A DNA stretch of 64,000 nt from Dipteris shenzhenensis (taxonomy: Eukaryota; Polypodiophyta; Polypodiopsida; Gleicheniales). Below, in pieces: positions 20,512 to 31,592 of the stretch. Numbering within the stretch: position 1 is the first letter of the stretch; every line of letters starts with the position of its first letter. Below the pieces are notes generated by a model. That model searched no databases. It had not been told where the DNA came from and worked only from the letters and a program-made list of their open reading frames with translations. A program made the position numbers and the translations under genes. The stretch lies in the NCBI GenBank assembly GCA_047967505.1, contig CM106541.1; one strand, given 5' to 3'.

Positions 20512-20611
20512 NNNNNNNNNNNNNNNNNNNNNNNNNNNNNNNNNNNNNNNNNNNNNNNNNNNNNNNNNNNNNNNNNNNNNNNNNNNNNNNNNNNNNNNNN
20601 NNNNNNNNNNN
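20512..20611. other. Assembly gap, 100 N
   Basis: A run of exactly 100 N, the usual placeholder for a gap of unknown size. It falls in the roughly 20-bp repeat block of the 5' LTR, so the remaining LTR sequence and the PBS may be missing. Confidence 0.95.
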
Positions 20612-20974
20612 TTTTCGCACAAATTTGCTCATATCTCCACGCCGTGACCTCCAATTGATGATTCGTCTACATCAGCACATTTCCCTACACACATAGGCCA
20701 ATCTTAGGCACATTATTAACATGATGGTCCCTACACAAACTAGAACCACTCTAACTCTCCTAACAAAGCTACATCCACACCTGCACTTGGGGCAGCGACA
20801 CCCTTGGCAAATCATGCACAATCTGCATGCAGCTACGTTTCGGCCAATGCCTTCGACTCCAATGCTCACCACATCTGCATATAACTCCACTGCAACAACC
20901 GCCCCCCGCCAATCCTCTACCCCGAATCCCCCCCTGAGATTCAACAACTCCCTTTAACTCCTCCACGCCCCAAC
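20612..20974 (+). other. Family A copy 2 leader
   Basis: Sequence between the gap and the first gag ATG. No PBS, LTR or credible coding frame is seen; it fits an untranslated leader. Confidence 0.55.
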
Positions 20975-22400
20975 ATGGCTGGACGCCATCATGACCATGA
21001 TGGGGATATCGAGCTCGATGCAGAGGCTGACAACTTCTTCCATTGAAGAAATAACAACAAACAAGGCCGATGCCCCTTGGGAAAATTGGAACTTCCCAAA
21101 TATAATGGTAGGGGAGACCAAGCCCGCTTCCTCCAGCATTTTGATGCCGCATGTCGAGCAGGTGGTGATCAATCCCATGAAACCAAGGTGGCTTGGTTTC
21201 CGATGGCCTAAACTGATGAAGCGTCAGAATGGTACCTAGACCTTCTCGTGGAAGAACACACCACATGGGACCTACTTCAAACCGAATTCAAACGACGCTT
21301 TCAAACGGAGAGGCTACAAGATGATCCCGCTCTCCAACTCAGCAAGATCGAACAAGGCCAGAGAGAAGATGTATGCACATACCTGGGAAAGATGAAGAGA
21401 TTGATTGCCAAATGTGACCCATGCCCAAATGCAAAGTACCTCACGGCATGGTTCATAGCAGGTCTAAGAAAGAAAATCTGAAAGGATATGGAAAAGATAA
21501 GTAGCTATGAAACATTTAGTGCTGCTCATGCGGCAGCCATTGACATCGAAGATGGCATGACCGACTCAGACACTAGCAGTGATGATGGCAGGTCTAATAC
21601 ACGAGACAAGTGCTCAAAAAAGGGTAAATCAAAGGACACTGCCGAAACATCCAATGAAGATCACCTAGAGGCCATGACCTTGAAGCTAAAAGAAGATATG
21701 ATGCAGGCCATGGATCAAAAACTCCAGTTGTCTCAGCCGCCAACTCAAACATATCCACGGTGAGAAAATGTCTGGTGTCCACACTGCTTGGCAAATCATA
21801 TAGCAAATGAGTGCCCAGTCCTAAGAGCAAGGATCACTGCACAAGCAAATCCACCGCCATGGTTGTGGTGCCATATCTGCATCGTCAGCAGCCATGATGA
21901 GAACAATTGTATCTTCAACATGCGCAACAATCCACCTCACCCTCCACAATACCAAGCGGCACCCATGATAGTATACAGGCAACCAGCACTTGCACAAGCG
22001 CCCCCAGCTCCGAGGCTAAATCCTATTCCCATTTGGACACAAGTCCCACAACTACTCAGGAATCCGAATCCACGACCGTATCCAAGAGCACCAAATCCAG
22101 CTCCTCAGGCAGATCCCATACATCAATTACAAGCCGAGGAAGTAGACTTGCTATTTGAGTATGAAGCAGAGTACCCAGTGTACTATGTAGAAGGTGTAGA
22201 GGGTGTCATACCAGTTTATGCAAATCAAGTACGACCGAACACATTTTGAGCACCAATCAAGTGTTACGGTTGTGGAGAAAATCATCGGATTGCAGAGTGC
22301 CCTCATCGTGGTAGCCCCGCTACTTTCCAACCACTCTACAGAGATTGTGGCATAGGACATGCCTGTATGGATTGTCCCATGAAAAATAAGGTCCCATAAC
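20975..22400 (+). pseudogene. Family A gag with four zinc-knuckle-like motifs
   Basis: From the ATG at 20975 (MAGRHHDHDGDIELD) a Gag can be followed with stops near 21043, 21210, 21480 and 21762. The conserved Gag core is visible as EWYLDLL, TWDLLQTEFKRRFQ and a run ending AWFIAGLRKKI (Ty3-type retrotransposon gag domain). Four Cys/His motifs follow: CPHCLANHIANEC, CHICIVSSHDENNC, CYGCGENHRIAEC, and a last one lacking its first Cys (YRDCGIGHACMDC). Three of the four have three residues before the His instead of the usual four. Gag forms the particle and binds the RNA; this copy is broken by stops. Confidence 0.82.
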
Positions 22401-22441
22401 AAACAGAGGTTAAGCCTGACGTCCCCATCGGCATCATTGGG

Positions 22442-24330
22442 GTGGACCATCAAAGTCTGGGTCCCGCAAGTGTAAAGTCACAACCTATCAATGTAATTAC
22501 ATGCCAACAAAAAGAGGCCACCAAGGACCCTAACATTCCAATCCAACCAAAGCGACTTTTGAAAAAGAAATCACAAGTGCCTCCACCTCCGCCAAGCAAT
22601 GAGCAGCCGAGCTCATCCACATCAACTCCCAAGCCTCAAATAAAAGAAGCTCCATACCCGAATGCAGAGGTAGAGAAGGCTCGTTTTTAGGTACTTCAGC
22701 AATGGGTCCAAAATGCACAAGCTCAATCTGAGGCTGAGAAACAAGCTCAAGACCCAATCTGTGACTTGGCCCCACAAAATATTGATATTGTACTCGAGCC
22801 TTTGTTCCAACAACAGACTCCACAACAGAATGTACCACCATGTCAACTTGAAGGAGCCACACTCTCTAGCATCCTGAGTTGCCTTGTGTCAATTCCCATC
22901 GGAATCCTCTTACGGAATTGTCCCAATCTCTGGGAGAGTTTCAAAGGATGGATTGAACTCAAAATCCCCCTCCACCTATGAACGACATTGAAGATATCCA
23001 TGTGCGGATGGGTGAGAGAGATGACATACGCAACATTACTGTGCCTTTGATCCACAAGGCATATAATGAAGTCCAAGCCATAGTGGATGGTGGAGCAGGT
23101 GTCAATGTCCTATCAAAGGAGGTCTATGAAGAATGGGGTCTCCCACCAATGCAAAAGGCTAATTTCAACATACGCCTGGCCGATGATTCACGGGCTAAAC
23201 CCTTGGGAATAGTGAATGGCGTGTCCACAAAGATTGCAGGAGTCCGGTTTTCCCTTCAATTCACAATCTTGGATCTCTCCAAAAAATCCTATCAAATCGT
23301 ACTGGGACGTCCTTGCTTACGGGAAGCATCAGTCCTCCATGACTGGGGAACTGATAGACTGACAATCCAGAATCGAGACACTGCAGTCAGGGTGAATGTG
23401 GGGACAGGAGCTATTAAAACAATTGTTCCTAGAGCATTGGATGACACATCTTCCACTATAATCTCAAGCAAATTAGCTCCCTTGCAACAGCATGCCATAG
23501 CAGGTGACTCACAAAGAAATGTCAATAACTGGATCCAAACATTGGCAACCATCGACAACTGCCATTCATTAGACCCCATCTTCTCACAGATCGATGCTAA
23601 GGTGCTACAGGTAGATCCTCCACTCCAACATGAAGAGCCAATTGATCTAGAGATGCCATTCTTTATGGCTGACCTCGAATGGGATAATGAACCTGAAGAA
23701 GGTACCCATACCAATGATGACTCAGATTTTCCTTGGGACCTTGAAACAGAGGCTGTGAATGCTGAAATTGAAGATCAAATCTTTGATAATGACCTAGCCA
23801 TTCTGCATGCCCTAATGGCAGTCGAGCTCCCAAAAGTTGAACCTCCGCAGTTGAATAACAGCAGAAGATCCCACAAGAAAGCTGAAGGAGGAAATCGCAG
23901 AAAAGCCAAGGCCGAGCACTTCAATGAATTGGAATGAGTCCAAACAAGGATTGTCGAATTGTACCTTGCAAAGTCAACTCCCTCAAAATCAGAACCACCG
24001 CCTCTTGAATGGTCCCCTGAGGGACTCGAAGGAGTATGTGCACACATGAACCCTTACTTGGAAACACCTTACCAGTGGAAAAGTTACCCCACAGTTCCCA
24101 ACGTAAGAAGTTTCAGAAATATAAGCCACATGTGTAGATGAAGTTCGATCAAGCGACTTCAGAAAAAGAAAGAAAAGAAGAGCCTAACAAATTAATAAAT
24201 GCAACTATGCCACCCAATACAAATGACACATGTCAGGCTAGTTCAACCCCATCAGAGGCCGATCTTCAAGAAGTGCCGGAATACTTCAAGAATTATACAA
24301 GTGGCAGTGCGCCAATAGCAATGCCATGAC
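22442..24330 (+). pseudogene. Family A protease and linker region
   Basis: Starts with a proline/serine-rich linker (PPPPPSNEQPSSSTSTP). The longest clean frame, 22978-23937 (319 residues), holds the protease active site AIVDGGAGVNVLS near residue 36-48 and the later ILDLSKKSYQIVLGRP flap-side segment. D-G-G-A replaces the commoner D-T/S-G-A, as also in copy 1 and family B. The acidic linker HTNDDSDFPWDLETE follows. Stops near 22688, 22980, 23938 and 24138 break the frame. The same segments appear in copies at 2738-4770 and 62545-62800. Confidence 0.82.
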
Positions 24331-25973
24331 CACTTAGAGAATTTGAAGTTCAAGAAATCGATAGCATTGGAGAAACTCCAATCTATGAGGGATCGGCAAA
24401 AACACGCACAATAAACCTCGCCCTTGAAGGGGAGGAAGAAAAATTGGTTTTCATTGGGAAACAGCTCCGTCAAGAAGATGAAACCAAACTCAAAGAACTC
24501 CTAATTAAATACCGTGACTGCCTAGCATGGTCATACAAAGAGATGAAAGGAATTTCACAAGAAGTGGCAGTACACACAATACCTATAAGGGAAGGTGCTC
24601 ACCCTAAGGTATGTGGACCTTATCACACAAATCCTAAATATGGCACCATGGTTTATGACGAGCTGGAAAAACTCCTAGATGCCGGATTCATCTACAAGAT
24701 AGAGCACACTGATTGGGTTTCACCCATTGTCATTGTACCTAAACGCAACAAGAAGCTCAGAATATGCGTAAACTTAAAAAATGTGAATGCCGCCACAATT
24801 AGGGATCACTATCCCCTACCCTTAACAGAAACAGTGTTGGAAAAGGTGGCAGGATCCAAAATATATGGCTTCTTGGATGGCTTCAGTGGCTATAACCAAG
24901 TGCAAATTGCTCCTCAAGACCAATCAAAAACAGCATTTGCTACAGAATGGGGTATTTTTGCATATCGAGTCATGCCATTTAGCCTTTGTAATGCCTCGGA
25001 CACATTCCAACGAGTCATGTTCACAGCTTTCAAGTCATTTTTGAGTAAGTTTTTACAGGTGTTCTTGGATGATTTATGCATCCATTCAAACAAACAAGAC
25101 CACTTCAAATGTCTTGAAGAAGTATTAATCAAATGCAGGGAGTATGGCATCTCCCTAAATCCAACAAAATGCCAGTTCATGGTCACCCATGGAGTTGTTT
25201 TGGGACACATCGTCTCTCAACATGGGATTGCAACTGACATGGAAAAAATCAAAATCATCATGGAATTGCCTCCTCCTACAAATTCCAAAGGTGTACAGGT
25301 CTTTATGGGACATGCCGGCTATTATAGAAGATTTATATTGTGGTATGCCATGATAGCTAGACCACTTTACAAATTACTAGTGGAGTTCTTATGGACCGAA
25401 GAGTGCAACCAAGCCTTTGAGCTTTTAAAGTGGCACCTAATCACAACACCCATCCTTATATCTCCCAATTGGGATATTGATTTTCATGTTCATGCTGATG
25501 GATCCAAGTATGCAATTGGGAGTGTGCTTTGTCAACCTGGTGAACATAAGAAAGACTACCCCTTCTACTTCGCCAGTCGACAACTCAATGATGCAGAGAT
25601 CAACTATACAACCACAAAAAGAGATGCCCTAGCAATGGTGTATAGTGTAAAGAAATTTCGGCACTATCTACTGGCCAATGATTTTGTCTTCTACACCGAC
25701 CATCAAGCATTGCTTTATCTTGTGAACCGTCTGTGTACCACAGGAAGAATAACCAGATGGCTCCTCTTGCTTCAAGAATTCAACTTCAAAATAGTGGTTC
25801 GCAAAGGTGCCCAACACTACATTGCCGATCACATGTCTCGGATCAAGTCAGGAGAAGAAGCCACTAGAGTAAAAGACGACTTACCAGATGCCACACTATT
25901 TCAAATAGATGCTGTTCCAGGAATGGTGTGGAGATATCATTGGGTACTTGATGGCAGGAAGACCACCCCCTGA
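24331..25973 (+). pseudogene. Family A reverse transcriptase and RNase H
   Basis: The frame 24444-25973 (509 residues) is uninterrupted. RT motifs: DWVSPIVIVPKRNKKLRICV, NAATIRDHYPLPL, FLDGFSGYNQVQIAPQDQSKT, FAYRVMPFSLCNASDTFQRV, and FLDDLCIHS at about 25062-25088 as the catalytic Y/F-x-D-D box. GHIVSQHGI and GHAGYYRRFI lead to RNase H: HVHADGSKYAIGSVLCQ, FASRQLNDAEINYTTTKRD, FYTDHQAL. The catalytic Asp residues are present. Phe in place of Tyr in the xxDD box is tolerated in this group. The 3' end overlaps the next frame, so a frameshift separates it from integrase. Confidence 0.9.
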
Positions 25974-27150
25974 CATGAAAGCCGTAGATGCCAAAAAATT
26001 GATTCTAAAAGCTGCACCCTATCAACTCATTGTAGGACAGCTGTACAAGATGGGCAAGGACCAGATATTAAGAAGATGTGTAATGCCTCATGAGATCCTG
26101 CCAATCGTGAGTGAAGTCCATGAAGGCATTGCAGGAGGACACTTCCAAGGGGAAGCCACAACAAGAAAAGTTCTCCTCGCAGGCTACTGGTGGCCAATAC
26201 TGTGGGCAGATGCCTATGAATATGTAAACGGCTGTGATGTATGCCAACGGACTATTAAACCACAACACAAAGACTTCAATCCCCTAACACCAATTGTTGC
26301 ACAACAACCATTTGAAAAATGGGGGATTGACTATGTGGGTCCCATACATCCAGCAGCAAAAGGAACACATGCACGCTACATCATTGTGGCCACTGATTAC
26401 TTTACAAAATGGGCTGAAGCTAAAGCACTCAGAAAGGCAGATGCTATAAGCACAGCAAGATTCTTATACGAAAATGTGATCACCCAATTCGGATGTCCCA
26501 TTGAAATTGTGTCGGATAGAGGCACGCATTTTGTCAATGAGGTAATCCAAGAACTCTTGTCTGGCTTCATGGTAATCCATAGAAAAAGCACACCCTACTA
26601 CCCCCAAGGGAATGGACTCGTAGAATCCACCAACAAAATCATATGCATTATCCTCACCAAGGTAGTAGAACCACAGTGTTCTGATTGGGCAGAGAAACTG
26701 AATGCAGCCTTATGGGCATACAGAACCACATTCAAGGTCAGTACAGGGAACACACCTTTTTGATTGGTGTACGGTCTTGAAGCTGTGGTCCCACTCGAAT
26801 TTGTAATACTAAGTCTACACATCACAGTACAGGCTCTATCAGTTGGAAAAGCATACAGAGACAAGACTACTCGCCTACCATGCCATGACCTAAAAGCTAA
26901 AGACATCAAGGAAGGCGACTTAGTCCTGTTAGACAATGCCAAAGTACACAAGGGGAAACTAAAGTATCTAGGTCAAGGACCATACCAAGTATGAAAGATG
27001 AATCCCATCAGAGCTGTGCTACTTGAAACACTGGATGGAGTCCAATTCAACACAACAATAAACAGGAGCCGACTAAAGCGCTACTACATCAACACGCAAG
27101 CCATCCCCGACAAAAATGAAGATTTGGGAAACCAAGTCTTCCTTAGTTAG
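25909..27150 (+). pseudogene. Family A integrase
   Basis: In a shifted frame from 25909: the HHCC finger (HEGIAGGHF, CDVCQRT) near 26120-26250; the core with GIDYVGPIHP (first D, about 26328), IVSDRGTHFVNE (second D, about 26510) and GNGLVESTNK (E, about 26625). A stop at 26761-26763 cuts NTPF-LVYGLEAVVPLE; after it GPYQV near 26980 marks the C-terminal GPY/F-type module, followed by a second stop and a tail ending LGNQVFLS at 27148. The enzyme would insert element DNA; two stops and the frame change disable it here. Confidence 0.88.
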
Positions 27151-28059
27151 GATTAGATTGTATCACGAGCACTCACTAGCATATGCACGTTTTTGCACAT
27201 ATAATTTCCACTAGACTGTTACATGCACACTCACTGGCATATGCACGTTTTTGCACATGTAGGAAGACCTAATCAATTTTGTATTAGGGATGATTGAGTC
27301 TTAGTTTCCCTATTAAATCCCACAAATAAGCATATAGTTAGACACATCACATGCACTCACACGATTTTGCATAGGCACATAATAGATTGCATCAATAATA
27401 GTCTCACACACTTTCATTCCATACTCTCAAAGCATGCAATGAATTCACAAGCAGTACACAAAGCTATGCTAAAACTCAAGATGAATTGGCAAAAGAGTCT
27501 GCAGCCTCCGCAACGAGACCCCCACCAAACATCAAGCCGTCTCCTATATGCAAAAATATCAGAGTTGCATACTAATTCTCTACAAGCTCAATGATAAGGG
27601 TGCAATCGCATCCAACATGTATGCAAGATAGCAAGAAATGCCAGCCTCAACAATGAGACCCCCACCAAACATCACAACCGTCTCCTATATGCAAAAATAT
27701 CAAACTTGCATACTAATTATCTACAAGCTCAAAGATACGGGTACAATCGCATCCAACATGTATGCAAGATAGCAAGAAATGCCAACCTCAACAACGAGAC
27801 CCCTGCCAAACCTCTTCCCAATAAGATTTGATGGCAGAGTCTGCAACCTCAGCAACGAGATCCCCTCTAAAATTCATAGCCATCTACCCCTCCTTAAGAG
27901 GAGATAAGCTTCTTGACTACAGACTACAAATTGTATGGTGCAAAAGCATTACAGTAGGAATGACTCACATGCCACAAGCTAAACAGCCACTGGATTACGC
28001 ACATGGCATTCCAACTCTGAAATCAAAATAAGCCATAGCCTGAGGATGGGTAATAAAAT
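27151..28059 (+). other. Family A 3' spacer
   Basis: Non-coding region between integrase and polypurine tract. A segment with GCATATGCACGTTTTTGCACAT occurs twice (about 27178 and 27237), and a roughly 140-bp tandem repeat lies at 27501-27825. No credible gene. Confidence 0.75.
27501..27825 (+). repeat. Tandem repeat of about 140 bp, 2.3 copies
   Basis: Units begin near 27501, 27640 and 27781 with GC(C)AGCCTC.RCAA.GAGACCCC and end AGATAGCAAGAAAT. The third is partial. Copy 1 of the element (2150-2420) keeps part of the array. Confidence 0.85.
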
Positions 28060-28072
28060 GGATCCGGGGGTA
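28060..28072 (+). promoter_or_regulatory. Family A polypurine tract
   Basis: GGATCCGGGGGTA directly before the LTR start TGTTGACTC. A similar purine stretch lies at 1956-1967 on the minus strand. Confidence 0.75.
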
Positions 28073-28255
28073 TGTTGACTCTGTGCCAACATGAACTTAT
28101 GTAGAAAGAGAATGTGATACAACTTTGTGTTACAACTTTGTGATAAAACTTTGTGATACAACTTTGTGTTACAACTTTAAGTTACAACTTCTACATGAAG
28201 AAAGAGAATGTGATACAACTTTGTGTTACAACTTTGTGATACAACTTTGTGTTAC
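28073..28255 (+). repeat. Family A 3' LTR, first part
   Basis: TGTTGACTCTGTGCCAACA followed by 13-bp repeats. It is interrupted after GTTAC (28251-28255) by the solo LTR. Confidence 0.92.
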
Positions 28256-29452
28256 TGTTGGCTCTTTCCTACTGCTTTCGTAGGAAGAGCTGGGTATTCT
28301 ATGTTGCAGGGTTCTGAGGCTTTTTGTCACCTACAGATATATTGGAATTGTTGTTGTAGTATATGTGTAGCTTAGGACCTCGAGTCATGTTCCGGTGAGA
28401 GACGTAGGCTTAAGTGTGGTAAGCAAACAAAGTGCAAGCATGTGTAAAAGGCACGTAAACCATCGTTGTTGGGGTAATGAAGGCTTTCGCCTTCATTGGG
28501 GGTTGTAGGTTTTAGGAGGAGTTTAAGGGTTCAGAAGGAGGTTCCAAGGTTTAGAAAGAGTTCAAGGGTTCAGAAGGAGGATCCAGGGTTTAGAAAGAGT
28601 TCAAGGGTTCAGAAGGAGGATCCAGGGTTTAGAAAGAGTTCAGGGTTAGAAAGAGTTCCAGGGTTTAGAAAGAGGTACCAAGGTTTAGAAGGAGTTCAGG
28701 GTTAGAAGGAGGATCCAAGGTTCAGAGTAGAGTACATGGTGGAGAACTCGTCTCCCTCGTAGATCATGGAGTTTAAGGGTTTAGGAAAGCATAGGAGTGG
28801 GAGAGGAAGAAGGTGTAAGAGCATGGGTGAAGGAAGAGAGAGAGGAGGAAGGAGGAGGAGGGAAGAGGAGGAGGGAGGGGGAGGAGAGAGGAGGAGGAGG
28901 AGGAGGGAGGAGGAGGAGGAGGAGGAGGAGGGAGGAGGAGGAGAAGGAGGAAGGAGAAGGAGGGAGGAGGAGAGGGAGAGGGTGGGTTGCAGGGTTGGAG
29001 GAGAGGGGAGAAGGGTTGCAAGGTTAGGACATGCTTTTGGACGTGCAGTGCAAGGAAGCATAGACACTTGAGACAAATGCTTGGAATACCAATGTAGACT
29101 CAACACAATGCCCCAAGAGTGTGGGCTTCATTCCATTATGGGGTATTTATACAAGTTGGAGAGCTTCTCTCTCTGCATGTAACACAAAGTCGTATCATAA
29201 AGTTGTAACACAAAGTTGTATCACAAAGTTGTAACACATTCTCTCTCTACATGTAGAAGTTGTTACACAAAGTTGTTACACAAAGTTGTAACATAAACTT
29301 GTAACACAAACTTGTAACACAAAGTCGTTACACAAAGTCATAACACAAAGTTGTGTCTAGAAGTTGTACCACAAAGTTGTAACACAAAGTTGTATCACAA
29401 AGTTGTAACACCTTCTCTTTCTTCATAAGTTCATGTTGGCACAGAGTCAACA
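28256..29452 (-). repeat. Solo family A LTR, inserted in another LTR
   Basis: A complete 1197-bp LTR in minus orientation, from TGTTGGCTCTTTCC to AGAGTCAACA, flanked by the perfect 5-bp duplication GTTAC (28251-28255 and 29453-29457). No internal sequence remains, so a full element inserted and then lost its middle by LTR-LTR recombination. TATA on the minus strand at 29140-29151. Confidence 0.95.
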
Positions 29453-30499
29453 GTTACAACTTTGTGTTACAACTTCTACATGTAGAAAGAGAATATGTTA
29501 CAACTTTGTGTTACAACTTTGTGATACAACTTTGTGTTACAACTTTGTGATACAACTTTGTGCAAAGAGAGAAGCTCTCCAACTTGTATAAATACCCCAT
29601 AATGGAATGAAGCCCACACTCTTTGGGGCATTGTGTTGAGTCTACTTTGGTATTCCAAGCATTTGTCTCAAGTGTCCATGCTTCCTTGCACTGCACATCC
29701 AAAAGCATGTCCTAACCTTGCAACTCCTCCTCCCCTCTCCTCCAACCTTGCAACCCACCCTCTCCCTCTCCTCCTCCCTCCTCCTCCTTCCTCCTCCTCC
29801 TCCCTCCTCCTCCTCCTCCCCCCTCCTCCTCCTCCTCCTCTCTCCTCCTCCTCCCTCATTCTCCTCCCTCCTCTCTCTTCTTTCCCCCATGCTCTTACAC
29901 CTTCTTCCTCTCACACTACTATGCTCCCCTAAACCCTTTGTTCCTCAACCCTTAAACTCCATGATCTATGAGGGAGACGAGTTCTCCACCATGTACTCTA
30001 CCCTGACCTTGGAACCTCCTTCTAAACCCTGGAACCTCCTTCTAATCCCTGGAACCTCCTTCTGAACCTTGGATCCTCCTTCTAACCCTGAACTCCTTCC
30101 AAACCTTGGAACCTTCTTCTGAACCCTAGAACCTCCTTCTGAACCCTGGAACCTCCTTCTGATGAACCCTGGAACCTCCTTCTGAACCCTGGAACCTCCT
30201 TCTAACCCTGGAACCTCCTTCTAACCCTTAAACTCCTCCTAAACCCTACAACCCCCAATGAAGGCTTTCCCTTCATTACCTCAACAAAGATGATTTACGT
30301 TCCTTTTACACATGCATGCACTTTGTTTGCTTACCACACTTAAGCCTACGTCTCTCACCGGAACATGACTCGAGGTCCTAAGCTACACATATACTACAAC
30401 CGACAATCCCAATATATCTGTAGGTGACAAAAAGCCTCGGAACCTTGCAAACATAGAATACCCAACTCTTCCTACGAAAGCAGTAGGAAAGAGACAACA
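29453..30499 (+). repeat. Family A 3' LTR, remaining part
   Basis: Resumes with GTTACAACTTTG and runs through the TATA box (29587-29598), CCTCCT tract, AACCTCCTTCTRAACCC repeats and the terminal hairpin to AGAGACAACA at 30499. Confidence 0.92.
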
Positions 30500-31104
30500 A
30501 TTCGTGAGGCCAAATGGCATTACTCTGAATGCAAACGTCCCCTAGGGTGTGGCAAATGTGGTTTTAAGCACATCCTCCTCAGCAATTCTGATTTGATAAA
30601 CCCGGAGTAACCATCATAGAAAGTATACATCTCATGACCACTTACGTTCTCAAGAATGAGGTCTTGAAAGGGCAGAGGATGATGGTCCCTCTTGGTGGCC
30701 GCATTGAGTTTCTTATAATCGATGCAGACCCGCCACTTGTTGTTTTTCTTTGGGGTGACTACCACTAGTGAAACCCATTCAGTATTGTGAACCATGACAA
30801 TAAACCCAGCTTCTACAAGCTTATGTGGCTCTGAGCACAAAGCATTGGTCTGTAGGGGCCCTAATCTCTGATACTTCTGAGCCACTGGCTTAGCATCAGG
30901 CTTCAGCTCTATCTTGTGTTCTATGGCAGTCACATGGCGAAGGTGGTGGTAGCTAGTTGCGAAGAGGTCAAGGAAACCTTTGAACATTTCTAGGAACTCA
31001 TCTTTCTCACATTGAGTGAGGTCTGGAGAAAGCATAGATTCAAGTTGTTGAGGACTAGCTGCTACCTTTTTCGCGAGTGGCGGGGTTGGAGACACCCCCA
31101 TCAT
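30500..31104 (-). pseudogene. Family B reverse transcriptase, N-terminal part
   Basis: On the minus strand: HKIELKPDAKPVAQKYQRL, NTEWVSLVVVTPKKNNKWRV, CIDYKKLNAATKRDHHPLPF, and YTFYDGYSGF. Past a frame change near 30580 it continues FAFRVMPFGLTN to the insertion point at 30500. The RT resumes with APATFQRFM at 19713. The first catalytic Asp lies in the YTFYDGYSG segment. Confidence 0.88.
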
Positions 31105-31556
31105 GTAAATTTCTTCCTCTGAGAACTCCTCCCCCCATCTGAATCTTCCATTGAATTAGACACCGAGGATGAGAGACTATCACTATCTTGCTCCTCTTCT
31201 TCTTTTGGTTCAGTGGCACCTAGTTGCACCGGGATCTTCTCCTTTGAAGCAACAAAAGACATGTGTCCTGTCTTCCAATAGCTGACTGCATCACTCTTTT
31301 TCAACCACGGTCTCTCAAGTATGGTTGGGTAACTCCTGCCTCCTGTATCTTCAATGTCAACTTCATATAAATTGATGGTGGTGGTCAACCCATTGACAGT
31401 GATGGGCAAATCCTCAATGATGAATCCCAGGGTGGTGAGTCGTCGACCATCTGCTACCTTGATTCGAGTGGAGGAATGCCTTGTGCATTTCAAATTCAAC
31501 TTCTTCATGATACGGGGCACCATGATAGTACATGCAGCTCCCCCATCAACACACAC
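31101..31556 (-). pseudogene. Family B aspartic protease region
   Basis: Contains MCVDGGAACTIMVPRIMKKL with active site VDGGAA, then ADGRRLTTLGFI and SYPTILERPWLKKSDAV, the layout of a retroviral-type protease between gag and RT. The acidic C-terminal stretch (EEEEQDSDSLSSS) is a linker. It overlaps the RT frame by four bases. Confidence 0.75.
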
Positions 31557-31592
31557 ACTCTTTTTCTTGCTCCTCCTTGTTGAGAGCCCTTA

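Larger units (their letters stand above)
19714..30499 (+). mobile_element. Ty3/gypsy family A, copy 2 (fullest copy, decayed)
   Basis: The plus-strand element has a 5' LTR at 19714-20511 that runs into an assembly gap, gag (20975-22400), protease region, RT-RNase H, integrase, a 3' spacer, a polypurine tract, and a 3' LTR from 28073 to 30499 split by a solo LTR. It lies inside the RT gene of family B. Flanks CTTGG (19709-19713) and ATTCG (30500-30504) agree at 3 of 5 positions and fit a worn target duplication; the host frame then reads GLTK-APATFQRF. Stops occur in gag, and frame changes separate RT-RNase H and integrase. It is the only family A copy here with all pol domains. Confidence 0.9.
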
